From: Adineta ricciae
Taxonomy: Eukaryota; Rotifera; Eurotatoria; Adinetida; Adinetidae
DNA length: 64,000 bases
Assembly: GCA_905250025.1 (NCBI GenBank)
Contig: CAJNOJ010000003.1
Span: 847,032 to 911,031, forward strand
Reading direction: 5' to 3'
Position 1 is the first letter of the stretch; each line of letters starts with the position of its first letter. Shown piece by piece: positions 37,701 to 52,096 of this stretch. A program made the position numbers and the translations under genes. Under the pieces are notes generated by a model. That model saw only the letters and a program-made list of their open reading frames with translations. It made no database searches and was not told where the DNA came from.

Positions 37701-40700
37701 AACTGATTGATAGAACTCGTACACCAGCATCGGATATACTTGTAACATTTTCATCATTCGATAGACGATATGGTGCCATTTTGATCCAGTCATTCAAACA
37801 CTTTGAACATTGCTTCATAACATATTGTTTAGCTTCATCAAGTAAAATTTCTTCAAGTTCTCGTTGAAATTTCGGATAGAGAAATTTCGTGAGCATTAGA
37901 TCAATACACATTGCACGAATCTTGTTCCACTCAAGAACATTATCGGAATATTCATCACGTGTATACGAACGTTTGATATCATCGGCATAAGTATGAGAAA
38001 TTCCTTTATTATCAATGGAATACTCAACGGTCATCAGACCATCTTTAACAGCTTGATACAAATGAAGGAATTGATCTTTGGTGAATGTATTAACCGGTTT
38101 GTTCGTCAGATACTTGATTGTATAACAAGGATGATCTTCCGTAATCGATTGCATACCAAGACGTGTTGGCCGAGCATTGATCATACATCGCAAAGTGTAT
38201 TCACGACGAATAACGTAACGCACTAATGGATCGAGGGATAGTTGACGTGCATGCATGAAGATCGCAGCCTAAAACAAATCAACAACGAATGTTTACCAGC
38301 AAGTAAGAGAAGCTGATGTTTACCTGTAGGACAGCTTGTGTGTTGGAGAATTGTTTACAGATAAACTCTTCACATGTGGCTAATGGTCCAATGGGATATT
38401 GATCGATTTCATTCTTTTGATAGCTTTCGTAAAGATTTTCACCTAGTTTATCGGGTTTCAAACCGAATTTCTTCACTAGACCTTCTAAATGCGCTTCTTT
38501 GCAAGCACTGTAATAATCAGTTTTTTGTCTAGGTTGTGCTTTGATATTCAACTGATCACGTATTTGATCAACTAAAGTTTCTTCGTCCAATTCATCTTCA
38601 TCATCTATTGTTGGCAACGGTTGTTCATCATTGTCGTTCTGCTCCATGTTTGCTATTAACTTCTTACGTTTTTCGCGTTCCTCACGATATTCGAGCAGCT
38701 TTTCGCGCAAACGCATGTTTGGTATATCAGCATTATAATATACATGGAATTGATCGCGTAAATCGGTGACCTCTTCGAGAGTTTGTGCGCGCACTAGACG
38801 ATCCTTGTCAATATCACAATCTGTCAGCAATTTTGTGGTCAGTGCTTCTTCATTTGTATCACCCAATTGTTCATATTGATAATTTCGATATTTATCCATA
38901 CGCTCAAACATTGACATCAATTTATCCTTTTCAGTCTTGAATATCATCCACTAAAAATAAAGAAATTTCGATGAAAACTGAATCTAATCTTCTTTGTCAC
39001 ATACTTTTTCATCCCATTGCCATATTTTCCAAAGATCTTGCATTTTCAGATCAGGTTCAATATACTCTTTGCGATAAAATGCAATGAACGGTACCTGAAA
39101 GAAATCATCTTGTTAAATGTCTCGAATCAATATAGGATTACTTCAAATGAATCATTACGAATGTAATTTAACGCATTTTTGATTTTCTTCTTCACTTGGA
39201 TATTTTTTGCTGTATCTTCATCGACGGGCTAAAATCAATCGAAGTTAAAAGAACTATTTTCAAGAATTATCTTGGTTTACTTGAAGAGAAAGGGTAGGCT
39301 TAAGGAATGCTCCATTATAAATCCATTCGGCTTCTTCCTCAAGTTCATCTTCTTTTGCTTCGGTGACCGGAATATGCCTTAACTAAAACAGAGCACATGA
39401 AAGTGATTTTTCACTTAAATTCAGTTGATATCTAACTTGAAATCTTTCCGGTTTATCGATTCTTCGTATGTTTATATCTGTTTCTGTTAGATAACCGCGT
39501 TTCAATTCTTCAGGTTCGAATAATTCTTCAGCTTTTTGTTTACGCCGTTGAGCTTTACGTTTTCTTTGCCTTTTTGCCGTTGTTGATTCCTAAAGTAGAT
39601 CAAATAGGTCAAATTCCCTAACCTACCAAATATTACTTACACTTTCAATCAGATTTCCATCTTCATCATATTCTGGTTCGGCTGCTTCTTCTCCTTCTTC
39701 TTCCTCCTCCTCCTCCTCTTCTTCTTCGTCTTCTTCCCCGTCTTCTTCATCTTCAGCATCGTCGTTTATTTCATCGAATTTGATATCATTAAATGAGAAA
39801 TCATCACCAAATATAGCTTGTGCCTCGGCGATATTTCTAATGAAAAACAAGATTTCTTGTGTTTCGCACAGAATAAGTCTCATCATTTTCATACGGTGCA
39901 TTTTGACTTCTTCGATGAGATGATTTCGGTAATGGTCGATTCTCATCATCGACGATGAAGTCATCTATAACAAGATACGAATGTCGAGTTCAACAGAGCC
40001 GTGACAAGACTTCGTTCGTTACCATCATCTTCATAATCTCCATTCTCACCATCGTCGTTATCATCATTATGTACACTTTGTCTCTAGAAAGAAACCATCA
40101 TTGTTTTTTTATTTATTTTACAGACAAAAATCTCCGCGGAATATCTTACATCGATATCATCTCGTCGTTTGTGACTACTCGATGTTCGTTCATGTTGTAA
40201 TGCACCTTGTTGGCTTTCGTCGTCACTATCTTCACCTTCGATTTGTACCCGTGTTTTCTATGAAGAATATAGCATAATTAGTGTCGCAAAGGTGAAAAAC
40301 AAATTGCGATGACAATTACTCGTGGTTTGGCATTTTCTTGGATCAATCTATTGTGGAGAAGGTTTAGAATAGAGGAAAAAGTCGAGCAATTTCAATCTCT
40401 TACGCTAGATCATCATCATCGAAATCATCTTCGTCGTCTGATTCTCCTGAACCAGATTGGTCATTAGCATTTTCCTCCTCTTCCTAGGAAATATATAAGA
40501 CGCATAAATATTTCACCTATCGAACGAGCTTCACTTACTTCCTCTCCAGGTTCAGCGATGAAATTTTTTAATTCTGTAGCCGTTGCTTCGTCCATTACAT
40601 CGGCATCATCATCATCGTCATCATCGTCACTCACTTAACAAAACAAAAAATACAGACTGATAGGCAACAAATTTCCAAGTGGGTATTTTTACTTGGCCGA

Positions 40701-40819
40701 TTGGATTTAAGTTTTTTCATAGCAGCTATCCGTTGTTTTTTCTCAGTGTCACTTTCTTCGCCCGAATCTTCTTCCGCTTGTTCGTCAACAAATGCATTTC
40801 TCTGCCGTTTTTTCGACAT
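34769..40819 (-). CDS. SUPT6H: Transcription elongation factor SPT6
   Basis: This is a histone chaperone and elongation factor that travels with RNA polymerase II. About 15 exons span the interval; a rough exon sum is near 1.7 thousand residues, like the human protein (1726). The start [14 protein letters not shown] leads into very acidic exons (runs of D/E near 39700 and 40600). Then come the helix-turn-helix and YqgF-like core, and the helix-hairpin-helix ([17 protein letters not shown], in the exon ending near 36358). The DLDAFA block, a tiny 46-nt exon (about 36297-36252, [12 protein letters not shown]), the S1 domain ([11 protein letters not shown]) and the tandem SH2 region ([34 protein letters not shown]) follow. 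The tail is Pro-rich and ends in a glutamine run before RF. The SH2 pair binds the phosphorylated linker of Rpb1. Internal exon edges are approximate. Confidence 0.93.
34773..34819. repeat. CAR trinucleotide run coding for polyglutamine
   Basis: Mixed CAA/CAG codons encode an almost pure glutamine tract at the extreme C-terminus of SPT6. The mixture of codons makes it more stable than a pure CAG run. Confidence 0.8.
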
Positions 40820-42087
40820 TTGAAACTAGTTACAATCGAAACAACGACGAATAATCTAAAATCAAAAAAGAAAAAATAGTAACAACTCACATTCGACCGA
40901 CTCCAACAATGAAAATAGAATAAAATGAATGAAATAACAAGAAACGACGCTTATTTATCAGTATGCTCTCACTTGGAGGGATATTACATAGAGTACAGTG
41001 TAATTTATTTTTGTGAAATGGTTATTTATTTTTAGACAGAATACAATGAATGGTTGGCTTGTGATTGGTTTGTATTATCGAAGAAGATCTCTCGGTAGAG
41101 GTCACAAGTATACAGCATGTGACACTGTACAAGAAAGACTCATTCGAGTGTACGTCGTCTTTCAGCTAAGACAACTCGTTATGTCTTCTCGTCGATCGAA
41201 TATCGATGGATAACTATGCAACAATAAATAGTTCAATGTCTACACAATAAATCATATGTGCTATACTGTTCTGATGCCACTACCAGAAGAATCGATTTGT
41301 CGAACAATGTAAATAGCAACTTATCGTATGGATGGAAAGTATCGTTAAACTGAACAAATTCAATGGCAGAGGCGTAGCAATGAATGATGTATATATACAG
41401 CATGATCAATAAAATTTGATTTGGTCGATTGTTCTCACTGTTTCAAAGACCTCCAGTTCCGGATTTTGTAGATTATTGATGAGAACACAAGTCAATATTA
41501 GAAAATAGATTCATTGATTTGTTTTTTGTCATCTTTTATAAAAACGCGACCATTAGAGAATATCGAACGCGTGATATGACTGTCAAGTTTGATAACGATA
41601 AAAGAATAAAACTGTGTATGCCGGTATTTCATCAAATTTAAATCCAACTTGTTTTAATAAAAATGTTTCTAACTGAGCGATTTGGCCGGAACAAAGAACG
41701 TATATAATAATAAATATAGAAGAGAGAAGAAGAAAAGAAAACCAACAGAATCGTTCAGCACAAACACTCAAGCGATAACAAGAAGAGCAATACACACGAA
41801 CGTGTTGATAACCAAAGTTATTGCTAAGAAAAGTATATAAATTATATAATTGTTTTTTTTCTAAACGATCGGAATGCTTTTTTTTTAAAAGAGAAGAGAA
41901 AAACGAAAAAACTGATCATCAGTGGTTATTTTGTTCTAAAGTGAGATCAATTATATATACAAATATATGTAGGATGAAATGATCACTGTAAACCACACAC
42001 ACACACACACGTATTTGATTTGGAAAAAGACGAAAAAAGTATTGTTATGAAAAGAAAAGACGTATAAATTACAGAGAAGAGAAATGT
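40820..42087. other. Intergenic between SPT6 5' end and RALGAPA 3' end
   Basis: About 1.27 kb. It includes the SPT6 promoter (40820-41000) and an AT-rich stretch with no credible gene. A (CA)n tract lies at about 41993-42011. The open frames at 41013 (+) and 41583 (-) have neither recognisable homology nor splice support. Confidence 0.45.
41993..42011. repeat. (CA)n microsatellite
   Basis: About nine uninterrupted CA units downstream of the RALGAPA stop codon. Confidence 0.85.
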
Positions 42088-45000
42088 TCAGCGACGTGTT
42101 ATTGGTGTTGGGACAGTATTAGCGTTCTGTGTCAAAAAAGGAAAATTTCGAGTTGTTGGACGTATTCTCTGACTACTCGTCGACATGTTTGCTGACGGAT
42201 GCATTACGTTGTTGGAAGGACCATCCCTGCGCTCATTTTGCGGGTTCGCGGGTTTTGTATTCTCATCTGTTTGGTGTGCTAAAACAGAAAAAAGGCAAAC
42301 ACTGCCATTATAGATTATCCAAGACAACAATTTATATTTCATGTTTATCATTCTACATATCAGTAAGATGCCCAGTGGCTAGCATGATAGGTTAGTCGAA
42401 ATTAGCTGTATATCATCATCATTATTATTTTCCGAGCGATAGTTTTTCTTATGTTTAGATCATTCCTTTCTCGCCCACCTTTAGATCCATAAAAGTATAA
42501 CGGCGAACTGAAAATTTGTATTATTATTCGAAAACGAACTATTGATCTGCTATTTACCCAACGTTTTGGTAGCTAATGGTGTAAAGGACTTGGCAAGAAA
42601 TTCCTCGTATGTTGTCTCTTTTTTATGTGTGCGAATGATTGAATTGATTATACGATAACGTTCTTCGTAACTAAAAGAAATCAAACGAATAAGGACAAAC
42701 TCGACCTATAAAGAAAACTTACAATTCACAATGATTATTTAGTGTTGTACGACGTGCACGACTAGCATTGATGGCTGTGGCTCGCACTAATTCAGGAAGA
42801 ATGAGTTTATCTACAATTGCACCATCAAACAATGGGCCGAAATTTGTTGTCTAAATCAATCGATCAATTCCAATGATTTTCCTACGTATAAAGTACAACA
42901 AAATGATTTACTTGACTGGTTTTGTCAATTCTGATTCGATATAAACCATTCGGTAACGGATGTATCACAATCAAAACATCACCAAAAGCGCTGGCTATAA
43001 TTGATCGATCGTATTCATGATAATGTTCTGTCCAAATAATTTGAACTTCATCATTTCCAATATGTCGTGTTTTCTTTCGTGATCGATCTTCATCGGTGGA
43101 TCCATCAATCATAGTCGCGACATGATACATAATTTCCACAAGTGCATTAGCATAATAAATTGAATATGTATTCGGCAGAGGATGTAATCCACCTCGAAAG
43201 CCAGTATGCTTTGATAGTTCAACTTGCCAACCGAGATGTGTAAGAAATTCTTCGTAGTTTGAACTGCCGTGAGTGTTGTTAAATATACTCGTTTTGTCTT
43301 CTTGACCATAACCAATGTAGATAACCGCTACGAAAAAAGAGAATGAACATCTTTCACAGACAAACTTGCAAATCATACCGATTTTATGTGTTTCACGACA
43401 ATTTAGTGTATCTAGATTTTTTAATTCACGTAATAGTTGATCACGATTTGCTTTTGATGTATTTAACAAATCGATATTTTGACGATTTTCAAACATCATT
43501 AAACCAAGTTGAGTCATATGTGATCGACATAATGCAAATCGATCGTTTCGAGAAGATGGCGAAGGTTGTTCAATGCGTCGTTCTATTTTTCCAAATGATG
43601 ATGAATCTAATTCAACAGAAAAAATTTGTTATCGATAAAAAAACAACACCAGATCGCTGATTGAATTTCTACCGTAATTCTCTTCAGCTGTTTCTTGTTC
43701 AGTGATCATTCTCATAACTGCTTTTTCATCATGAGAGGAAATCAATGCTGGTGTTGGAGCAACATCTGTTAACGCTCGATCACTGTAAAACGCTAGTTCG
43801 GGACTGTGTGTTGTTATAAATTGCAGAAGCTATCGAAGAGAAATTATCTGATAATGAACAACTCTTGAGCAAATTCAGCGTTACTTTATCCAGAATATCA
43901 GCGTTGGGTGGTTGATTTCGATATGTCGGTGGTTGTTCAGGATCAAACTTTTCCAATACTGTTATTCCTCGTTTTGTTTCTTCAATTTTATGTGTAGATT
44001 TCGCTGGCAGTATTAATTCTAGAGAGAAAAAAAAACGAACTTCATACACCAACTGTCATCAGGCATATAAGATTTTTCTACCAATCGGATTATTGAATGG
44101 ACGTGTGATCGCTTTGGAATTTGAGCTGATATTGAATGCATAGTTATCCCAGCAATACCTTCCACAAAGATCTCTAACTATGGTTCGACATAGAGTTGTT
44201 CGAGAAACAAATTGTTGATTGTCAGTTGTTAATTCATTAGCTTTTTCATTTGGAATTTCTATGAATGAGATGAGAAAGTCATCATGAATGACAAACAATT
44301 GAATATTTGATGAGTGAATAATTAATTCATCGGATTGATTGACATTCGAGTTTTCTTCGTTGCAAACACTGAGCTGTTTGGCTGAATTAGACCAATCGTG
44401 TCCTTCATGAACGTTTGTTGTGGCCAATGATGCTTCGTTCTCCGTTAAAGGAAAATGCGAATGTTCATTAAGTAGGAACAGAATAGCGAATTTACAACAT
44501 AATTTTATCGATTGACTTAATGTGAGTTCATTGTCTTGAACAGTTTGTTCGTCGATTAATGAATTTGTCGAACGATAAACATCGACTAATATTGCAAAGG
44601 TTCGTTGGATAACAGTCGTTGAAATTTCATGATTATTCTCGTCACGTGTGGTTTGTTGTTGTTGAAGATAACTTGTCGGAACATGAAGGATCCAATCGAG
44701 TAATGCAAATACTAATGACTTGATGATTCGAACATTATTGCGCATTAGTGCACCGACATCACGTGGAATAACTGCTCGTAAGGATGCTATGAGACCATCG
44801 ATGATAGTTGTGTACAGACCACCCAGTTGATTATCACGATGTGAAATAAACAATGGAGCATAGGATGCAAGAAAACGAAGAATATCAGCTGCGAACATTG
44901 TGGAATCAGCGGGCTAGAAGAATGAACATGGAAATTATTGAACTGTATTTACTACTGAAATTTAAGTGCGCGTGAAGGGATGTGTAAGATAATTTGAATA

Positions 45001-48000
45001 GGACAGTGAATCACTGTAGGTAATACTGATTTCTTTCTTCTAAGGGATTATGAAAAACAAAAGGTTTATTGATATATCGGAATGATAACATTATACAAAG
45101 TTGAATTTTCTATAAGCATTAATATGATGTGTTTTGTTGGAGTAGGATATCAATTACACGGTTTTTTTATGCATTGAATCGACAGCAATAGCAGCAATTA
45201 TAGTTACCTGGCGATTTTTCTCTACAGATATTTGCTTATTAACTTGCCCCTTTTAAGATAAATATATACACATATGCATATATTCTATAGTGATCGAAGA
45301 TGTCTATCTTTACGAATAAAATGAGAAGCTGATATACTAACCTGTAAACATTCAACTGTGAACAGAATGAATGGTTTGATTGGTGACTCCATTCTTTGAT
45401 GTTTTAGTTCTTCACAAAGGAATATCGCTAAGCCACACAAGGCAATTTCTCTATTAGACAAAAAAATAGTTTGAAATCGATCTTTGAGGAAAGGCATTTA
45501 CCGTGATTCGAGCATTGGATCGAGTTGGGACGCTTTAATTAAATCACGCATGATCATACGTTTTAAAAGTGTGCGATCCATTGTTACAGGAACATATTCT
45601 TTCTCTTTCTCTTTATTCGATAAAACATCCAGTTGTTCGAAATGATTTGGAAAACAAACAAGACTACTTAAAATAGTCAATGCTTCAACTTTTGGAATCT
45701 ATTTCAAAGCAAACAGAGAGAGAGAGCGCATAGAACAATATCCTAAGAACACATCTCGACATACGGTTTTTCCTTCAACAAGACACGGTTTTTGACCAAT
45801 TTCACAACAAGCCGAAGTGAATAATGGTAATAATAACGTTGATGATGGCCAACATCGATGAAAAAAGTCGACTTTACACGAACTAATGATCACATGAATA
45901 ATATCCTAAGGAAAATAGTGTTATTTCTTATTGACAACTATAGTTTAACACTACTGCAACTTACTTCATCTCCTGATGATAAGCCTTCATAAATAGTCAA
46001 TAAAAACATATCAAGAAAATCTGCTGGTGGTGGAGTATCATGATTGAAAACACCCATTGAACATAGTAACCTATATGCAGATAGTTTTCCTTCACGATGC
46101 GTGGTTGGTAGTGTTTGAATCGCCTACAAAACTTGACTGATGAAATATTCTTTTATCTTATCATTAACAAACTTCGAAAAGCCATGGAGCAAATATTAAC
46201 AGGGGTGGCCCATCGAAATATAAATCTCCGTGTTGGGTATCCTTTGATTGCACATGAATCTATGATTGATAGGAACTTTTTATTAGCATATCGATATGCA
46301 AATATCCTTCTTACACGACAGAGCATTTTCCATATATCGAAAATTGTCTTCATTATTCGATTGTGTTGTTCAGGTGAACGAATCTGGTTGATATTTCCAA
46401 GTGAACCGAGCATACGAAACCAAGCTGTGTACGCAGTTTCAGGTGCCAAACGGGATGATTCATAATTCTGCTCGTTCGAATACACTGCTGTATCAATACT
46501 ATCAATGGTAGCCGTATCTTGAGGGACTAAAAATGATTTCCGACGAGATGTAGCAGCTATGAAAATCGCTTCTTACATGAATGAAGACTATCAACAGTTG
46601 ATTGACTGAGAGGATGATGATCACGTGAGGATGGTGGCGATACATGCTGATGGTGATCTGATGCCGATGTGGATTCGGATACAGTTGTCGAACGGGATTC
46701 TGCTGTGTGGGTGTTATTACCTAGTCAATAGAAATAGTAGATGCGTTCATTGAACATATTTTATTACCTTTGTAATTTGCAGTTAACATGTCTGCACTAC
46801 CAATGCCGCTCAAACTATTTGTATCGAGTACGCCAGTCGATGCCGTGCTGTAGTCATCACTCATCGGTGAATCGAGTGCATGGTTTGGCGAACACATATC
46901 ACTCATATGAGAATTCGCTAGAGATATAAAAAGAGACGCTTGAAAGAGAGAGACAAGATATTTAATGATGTAGATCATACGTGTCTGTTGAGCTATGTGT
47001 ATAGTCAAAGGATGCTGATGTTGTTGCTGTTGAGCTGATAATAATGATTCACTAGGACTGAATAGGAGTGAATTTTGTTCGATCGATGGTCCCTCCATTA
47101 TTGCTTGTTGTTCACCCATTTGATTACTTGGAATGCTTGCTAATAAATGTGGCTACACAAGAAAACGACAGGTTGCATTGTTATCAAGAAAATTGCAGAC
47201 ATTTGTTTTGTTCTCTTACTCGGCTGCTCATCGATGACGATGTCGTCGTTGTCGAATGTGGTAAGCTATCATCGCTACTTGTTCGTCGTCGCACTGAACG
47301 GTTTTGTTCGGTAATCAACGCTCTCGTTGGCTGCTGCTGTGGTGTTGATTGATCCGGTGCATCAATATCTTCGTCTGAACTGATCGTTCGTCCTCGACGA
47401 TTACTTGTTGAATTTAAATCGAGAGAATTTGGTGGAACAGATTGGGCTGTTCGCCGAACACCACCTGTCGCTCCACCTCGACGAATACTTGTAGCTATCA
47501 ATGGTTCAGTTTCAACCTTATAAACCAGGCGACCGAGATCTTTTGTTAACGCTCGCATTGATAACTATTCGAAATGAGAATTTATGCAAATAACTATTTA
47601 TCAACAATATGCTTACATCCCACTGATCAATAACTTCAGGCCACATTGCTTTTGATGATAAGGTATCACTTAAATTATTCCATAATTCGACATTTACATA
47701 TAATGAGGCGGATTGAAATAGAAAGAGAAGAGTCTAGAAGAAGAAACAAAAATAGATGCATTGATAGTTCACGCGAGGTATTTTGTTTCTGTACTTTTAT
47801 CGTATTTTCAATATACAAATGGTTGGAACTCGATGGTGAACGATCTTGTAATGACAATCGAACGATTCTTAACATAACTCTCAAGATTAAGTCCCTAAAA
47901 TTTCAGAAAGAAAAATCAAAATTCTGTTTAATTAGATGATCAGCTAGGTTTACCATGTTGTTCGATCAGGTGTATGTCTTTGTGGAAGTTTTTTGTAGAA

Positions 48001-50370
48001 CGTGACAAGGCCAGCGAGTGATCTCTCACGTAGGACAGGTTCGGATTGTATTGCGTTCGTTCCTTGCTGACTCTGTTGTTGTTCATCATGTGTTGATATT
48101 GGTCGAACAAGAAACAAATAAAATGATTGAGTGATAAAGATTTGCAACCAACGATTTAAACCTAAACGAAGATGATTATCATCAGGTATGTCATTCGATG
48201 ATGAGCGTTGTTCAGGTTCGAGCATGAAAACTGGTCGTAAATGTTTCTCCTAGAATGAAAAATGAAATAATCGTAAGATTGCAGCATTAAGGATCGACGA
48301 ACTAACTTTTATCCAATCATTCACCGTACGAAGAATATGCGAAGCAGCTAAACCGTGTTCACCGGACATAAGATAACTCTATTTGAAACGAAAAGAACAT
48401 TATTCAATCGAAGTCATTCCTCTGCTCTCACCTGTCGAAAAATTTCATGAATAAAATTAATATTCTCTTGTGTAGATAGAAGAACGTGTTGACCAATTTC
48501 TAATGTATTACTATCTATTGGACCAATCATATTTACTATTTGCTGAAACGATGTCGGCTGGGTTTTTGATGATGCTCCCGTTATAATATGATATAGTTCA
48601 TTCGAGTAGGATGAATAATCAGACGGACCAGTAACTGTACTCGCCGATGCAGTCGATTGAGTTAAAACACCTTGCGTCGTTAACGTTGCATTTGGCACGC
48701 GAGTTCTAAGCAAACGGAATTTCAATCTCGAACTCTAATATAATGTTTTTCGAATCAACTTACAAGGTTCTATCTCGATTTTGTTCTTCATTAAGAAATG
48801 GCAATAACCACATAACAAATGCCGTTCGACATAAACATGCTTGTCGCCTTCTCAATCCATCGCTTTCAATTCGTACTGTTTCTGGAATCGTCACTAGAAA
48901 ACACGAACAAAGAATCGTCGTCCGAACATGTCAATCTATTAAAAGATATTACTCGGTGCGGAAAAGTCGTAAATGTTTTGTTCAATGAATGTCGGAAATA
49001 ACGTTGGCATGTAATAGCGTTTGAACATTTCGAACAGAAAGCGAAAACATTCCTCTTGCTTTTGTATTCGCAGTTCACGATTGGAATCCCACAGAACACG
49101 TTTGCATGTGTCCGAGATCGTGTGTAACATGAAGAAAAGCCATCGATCAACTGTTGGATCATAGTCAGACGCCGTTTTCGGCCAAATCGGAAAACTATCC
49201 GCCCACCGAAATGTATCTAGATGAATTCGACATTCACTCAACAAATCTGAATATTTTTCATCACAAACCAGGTGGCGTGCGAAATAGTTCGTTTAATGCT
49301 GTTGACGGCTGTTCATCAGTGTTGACATTTTCACCCGCCACACGCGTACCAACTAATGGTTGATTCCAATTTCGTATCAATCCTTTGAAAATCGCATGTT
49401 CTTCTTCAACCGCATTGCTACCCAAAATTTGGTACCAGAGAAGAAAAAGTCGCATACCACGTGCAACACCCTAACATAATTAGACCAATTACTTTTCTTT
49501 TCTCGAATAGAAACAACGGAAAAACTCTTCATTACTTGTGGACTGCTGGAAGCGACAAAATATCTTTTGATTACATTGCATATACAATGAGCTTGCCATC
49601 TTTGATGCACAAGTGTTGGTAGTAGTGTAAGAATACGCTAGAACAAATCATATACTCATTGTATATAAAGGGTATCATAGAAGGTCATAACATTAACACT
49701 GGTATTTTAATGGAACACATATCGAGAAAGATAATAGCAAATCTAATTAGTTCTAGACAATGAATTGAGTTAAACATTTTCCTTCGGACTATTTCATACG
49801 CTATCCAATTAGTCACGTATGAGATCAAGGTGAGAATTGAATCGAAAACAGAAAATAACAATAATAACAATATCGTTATTTATCACCTGAGCATGTATAT
49901 GTGCGTTGTTATTCACAAGTAGATGCTCTCAAAGGAAATCTTATTGCGTTGATCAGTTTAATCAATACACCTGTTCTTTTACCTCTAGTAAATTGGTTAC
50001 GTATTCGAAATCTGATTGGTTCTGTTTTGAAGCTAAAATGCAGAGAACCGTGCGGAGAGTTCATTTCGTATTCTGACAACGTACGTGCTCGTGGAATATT
50101 CGTTTCGATTTGACTGAAGTTTTCAAAGAAAAGATAAAAAATATGTTGATATGAAGTTTTGAAAAATGCTTGTAAATCATCAATAGACAATTGTTCTAAA
50201 GAAAAAGAAATCAATTCCAATAATCTCGCTGATGATAGGTTACCAGATAGTTGCTTTAGATAACGTTGTCGATCAGAGAGACTTTTCGTTAAATCGATAA
50301 TTTTTTCTTTTGTTCTTTGAATAGTCTCATCAGCCTTATTCGGCTTTGTACGACTGAATAATTGAGTCAT
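42088..50370 (-). CDS. RALGAPA: Ral GTPase-activating protein subunit alpha, copy 2, complete
   Basis: This is the complete version of the gene cut at the left edge. The start [10 protein letters not shown] at 50370 and the exon order match copy 1. Towards the C-terminus, [19 protein letters not shown] joins through a short intron (about 43328-43383) to [14 protein letters not shown], then to the Rap/Ran-GAP domain: [29 protein letters not shown] (catalytic Asn-thumb motif), [16 protein letters not shown], then [19 protein letters not shown] and [13 protein letters not shown]. These match vertebrate RALGAPA1/2 ([42 protein letters not shown]) better than the beta subunit. A rotifer-specific tail follows the GAP domain and ends PTPITRR before TGA. 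All exons are open. It is divergent from HSPA13 copy 2. Confidence 0.93.
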
Positions 50371-52096
50371 TCAAGATGATTGTTAAAGATTAAACAGGAT
50401 ATTAATTACATTTAACATAACGAGACAAAAGAAGCAGATTATTATCTACAATAAATGTGATAACCGACCTCTTCGCTCTTCAAAATCTGAAGAATAAGCA
50501 AAAAAAACTGTTTCAATTTATTTCATTCGTGTGCTTTTCCACCAATCAGCATGTTTTCGTGAAAAGATGTCGGTAATAAAATTGGATATATAACCCAAAA
50601 AAAATTTCGACAAATTTCCATTCGATTTTTTATTTTAAAATAAAAATTTTCGTTGAAAAGTATCGTTTTCTTTGCTTGATACCATTGGTCCATGATACGC
50701 TTTGTTGTTGACCTGTGAACGTATTACTTCGGAGGACAACTAAACAAAGATGGCGATTGATTATTCTCCGACTACACATGCCCTCTTTTGTCTCGAGATA
50801 AATCATGGTTTCATCTGAAACAACATGTACATTGATCGGTGGAAGCTTAATTGTTCTACTTATTGCTGGTTATTTTGGCCAGCACTTGTTACCAGCACCT
50901 AAACCGAAAATTATCGGTTTAGATTTAGGTACAACTTATTCGTGTGTTGGTATCTATCATGCCATAAGCGGTTTAGTTGAAATTATTCCTACTCAACGCA
51001 ATCGTTCATGTTTACCGTCCATTATCTCATTTCTTCCCAATGGTAGTACATTATTAGGCTACGATGCATTCGATCACATGGAAACAAATCCTAACTATAC
51101 GATTTACGATGCCAAACGATTCATCGGAAAGCAATTTTCATTAGAATCAGTTGAAAAACTTCAAAAAGATTATCCGTTTGAATTAGTTCGAACGGATCAA
51201 GGTTACGTCGAATTCATCATATCAGAGAATGGAACACGAATTACGCCTGAACAGGTCGGATCACTGCTCCTGAAATATTTGAAACAACTTGTTGAGCAAC
51301 ATCTAAAGATCGCAAAAATCAAACTTTGTGTTCTTAGCGTTCCTGCTGAATTTGATGACTTGCAACGGCAATTCACACGACGAGCTGCAGAATTGATCGA
51401 TCTGAAAGTCGAACGAATTATATCCGAGCCAACAGCAGCAGCTCTTGCTTACGGTTTTCACAAGAAAGAAAACGTTCGCTACGTTCTGGTTATCGATATT
51501 GGCGGTGGCACGACGGACGTTAGTCTCTTATCTGTACAAAATGGCATGTTTTCAACTCAAGCAATGGCAGGAAACAATCGCCTGGGTGGTCAAGATTTTA
51601 ATCAAAATTTATTCAATTATATTTTAACGCTAGTTGAAGATTCCAATAAAAAAACCGATTCACTCTTCCTCCAACATTTACGTATCGAAGTCGAAAAGTG
51701 TAAAATTGATTTATCAACAGCGAATCAATGTTTAATAGATTCGAAATGGATTATCACACGAGAGAAGTTCGAAGAAATTAATCAAGACTTATTTCGAAAG
51801 ATTCGCGAGCCGTTAGACAGAATATTTGCTTATATCAATTCAGATATCAGTGGTGATGATGATGATACTAATAGTCGGTTAACAGTTAACAATATTGATG
51901 AAATTGTTTTAGTTGGCGGTTCGACACGTATGTTAAAAATTCGAGAGTTAATTGCAGATTATTTTCAGAAGAAACCAAATGTTAATATCGATCCTGATGT
52001 GGCTGTTACACATGGAGTGTCGATTCAAGCAGGAATTCTAGGCGGAGTATGGCCATTGAATGTTAGCGCGACAGAAGTGCGAACAGCAGTTGAGAA
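43328..52096. repeat. Direct duplicate block, copy 2
   Basis: This is the second copy of the block that starts at position 1. Here RALGAPA continues leftwards to its natural stop near 42088 and HSPA13 ends with its natural C-terminus at 52115, so this copy sits in a coherent gene context. Similarity to copy 1 ends a few bases before the HSPA13 stop codon, opposite the N of copy 1. The sequence to the left of 43328 has no partner inside the window because copy 1 is cut there. Confidence 0.97.
50371..50804. promoter_or_regulatory. Shared divergent promoter region of RALGAPA and HSPA13 (copy 2)
   Basis: Same 434-nt length as in copy 1. The 130 nt before HSPA13 are almost identical to copy 1, including the upstream ORF at 50750-50818. 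The middle part has several substitutions, one of which destroys the central unit of the heat-shock element (50606-50618 reads TTCgaCAAatTTC). Confidence 0.6.

Noticed and set aside
39650-39760. Long acidic repeat as a possible independent low-complexity gene
   Set aside because: It is the N-terminal acidic region of SPT6, typical of the family and flanked by exons in frame.
41013-41795. Short frames near the SPT6 promoter on both strands
   Set aside because: No recognisable domain, no partner exons, and no conservation can be tested within the window.
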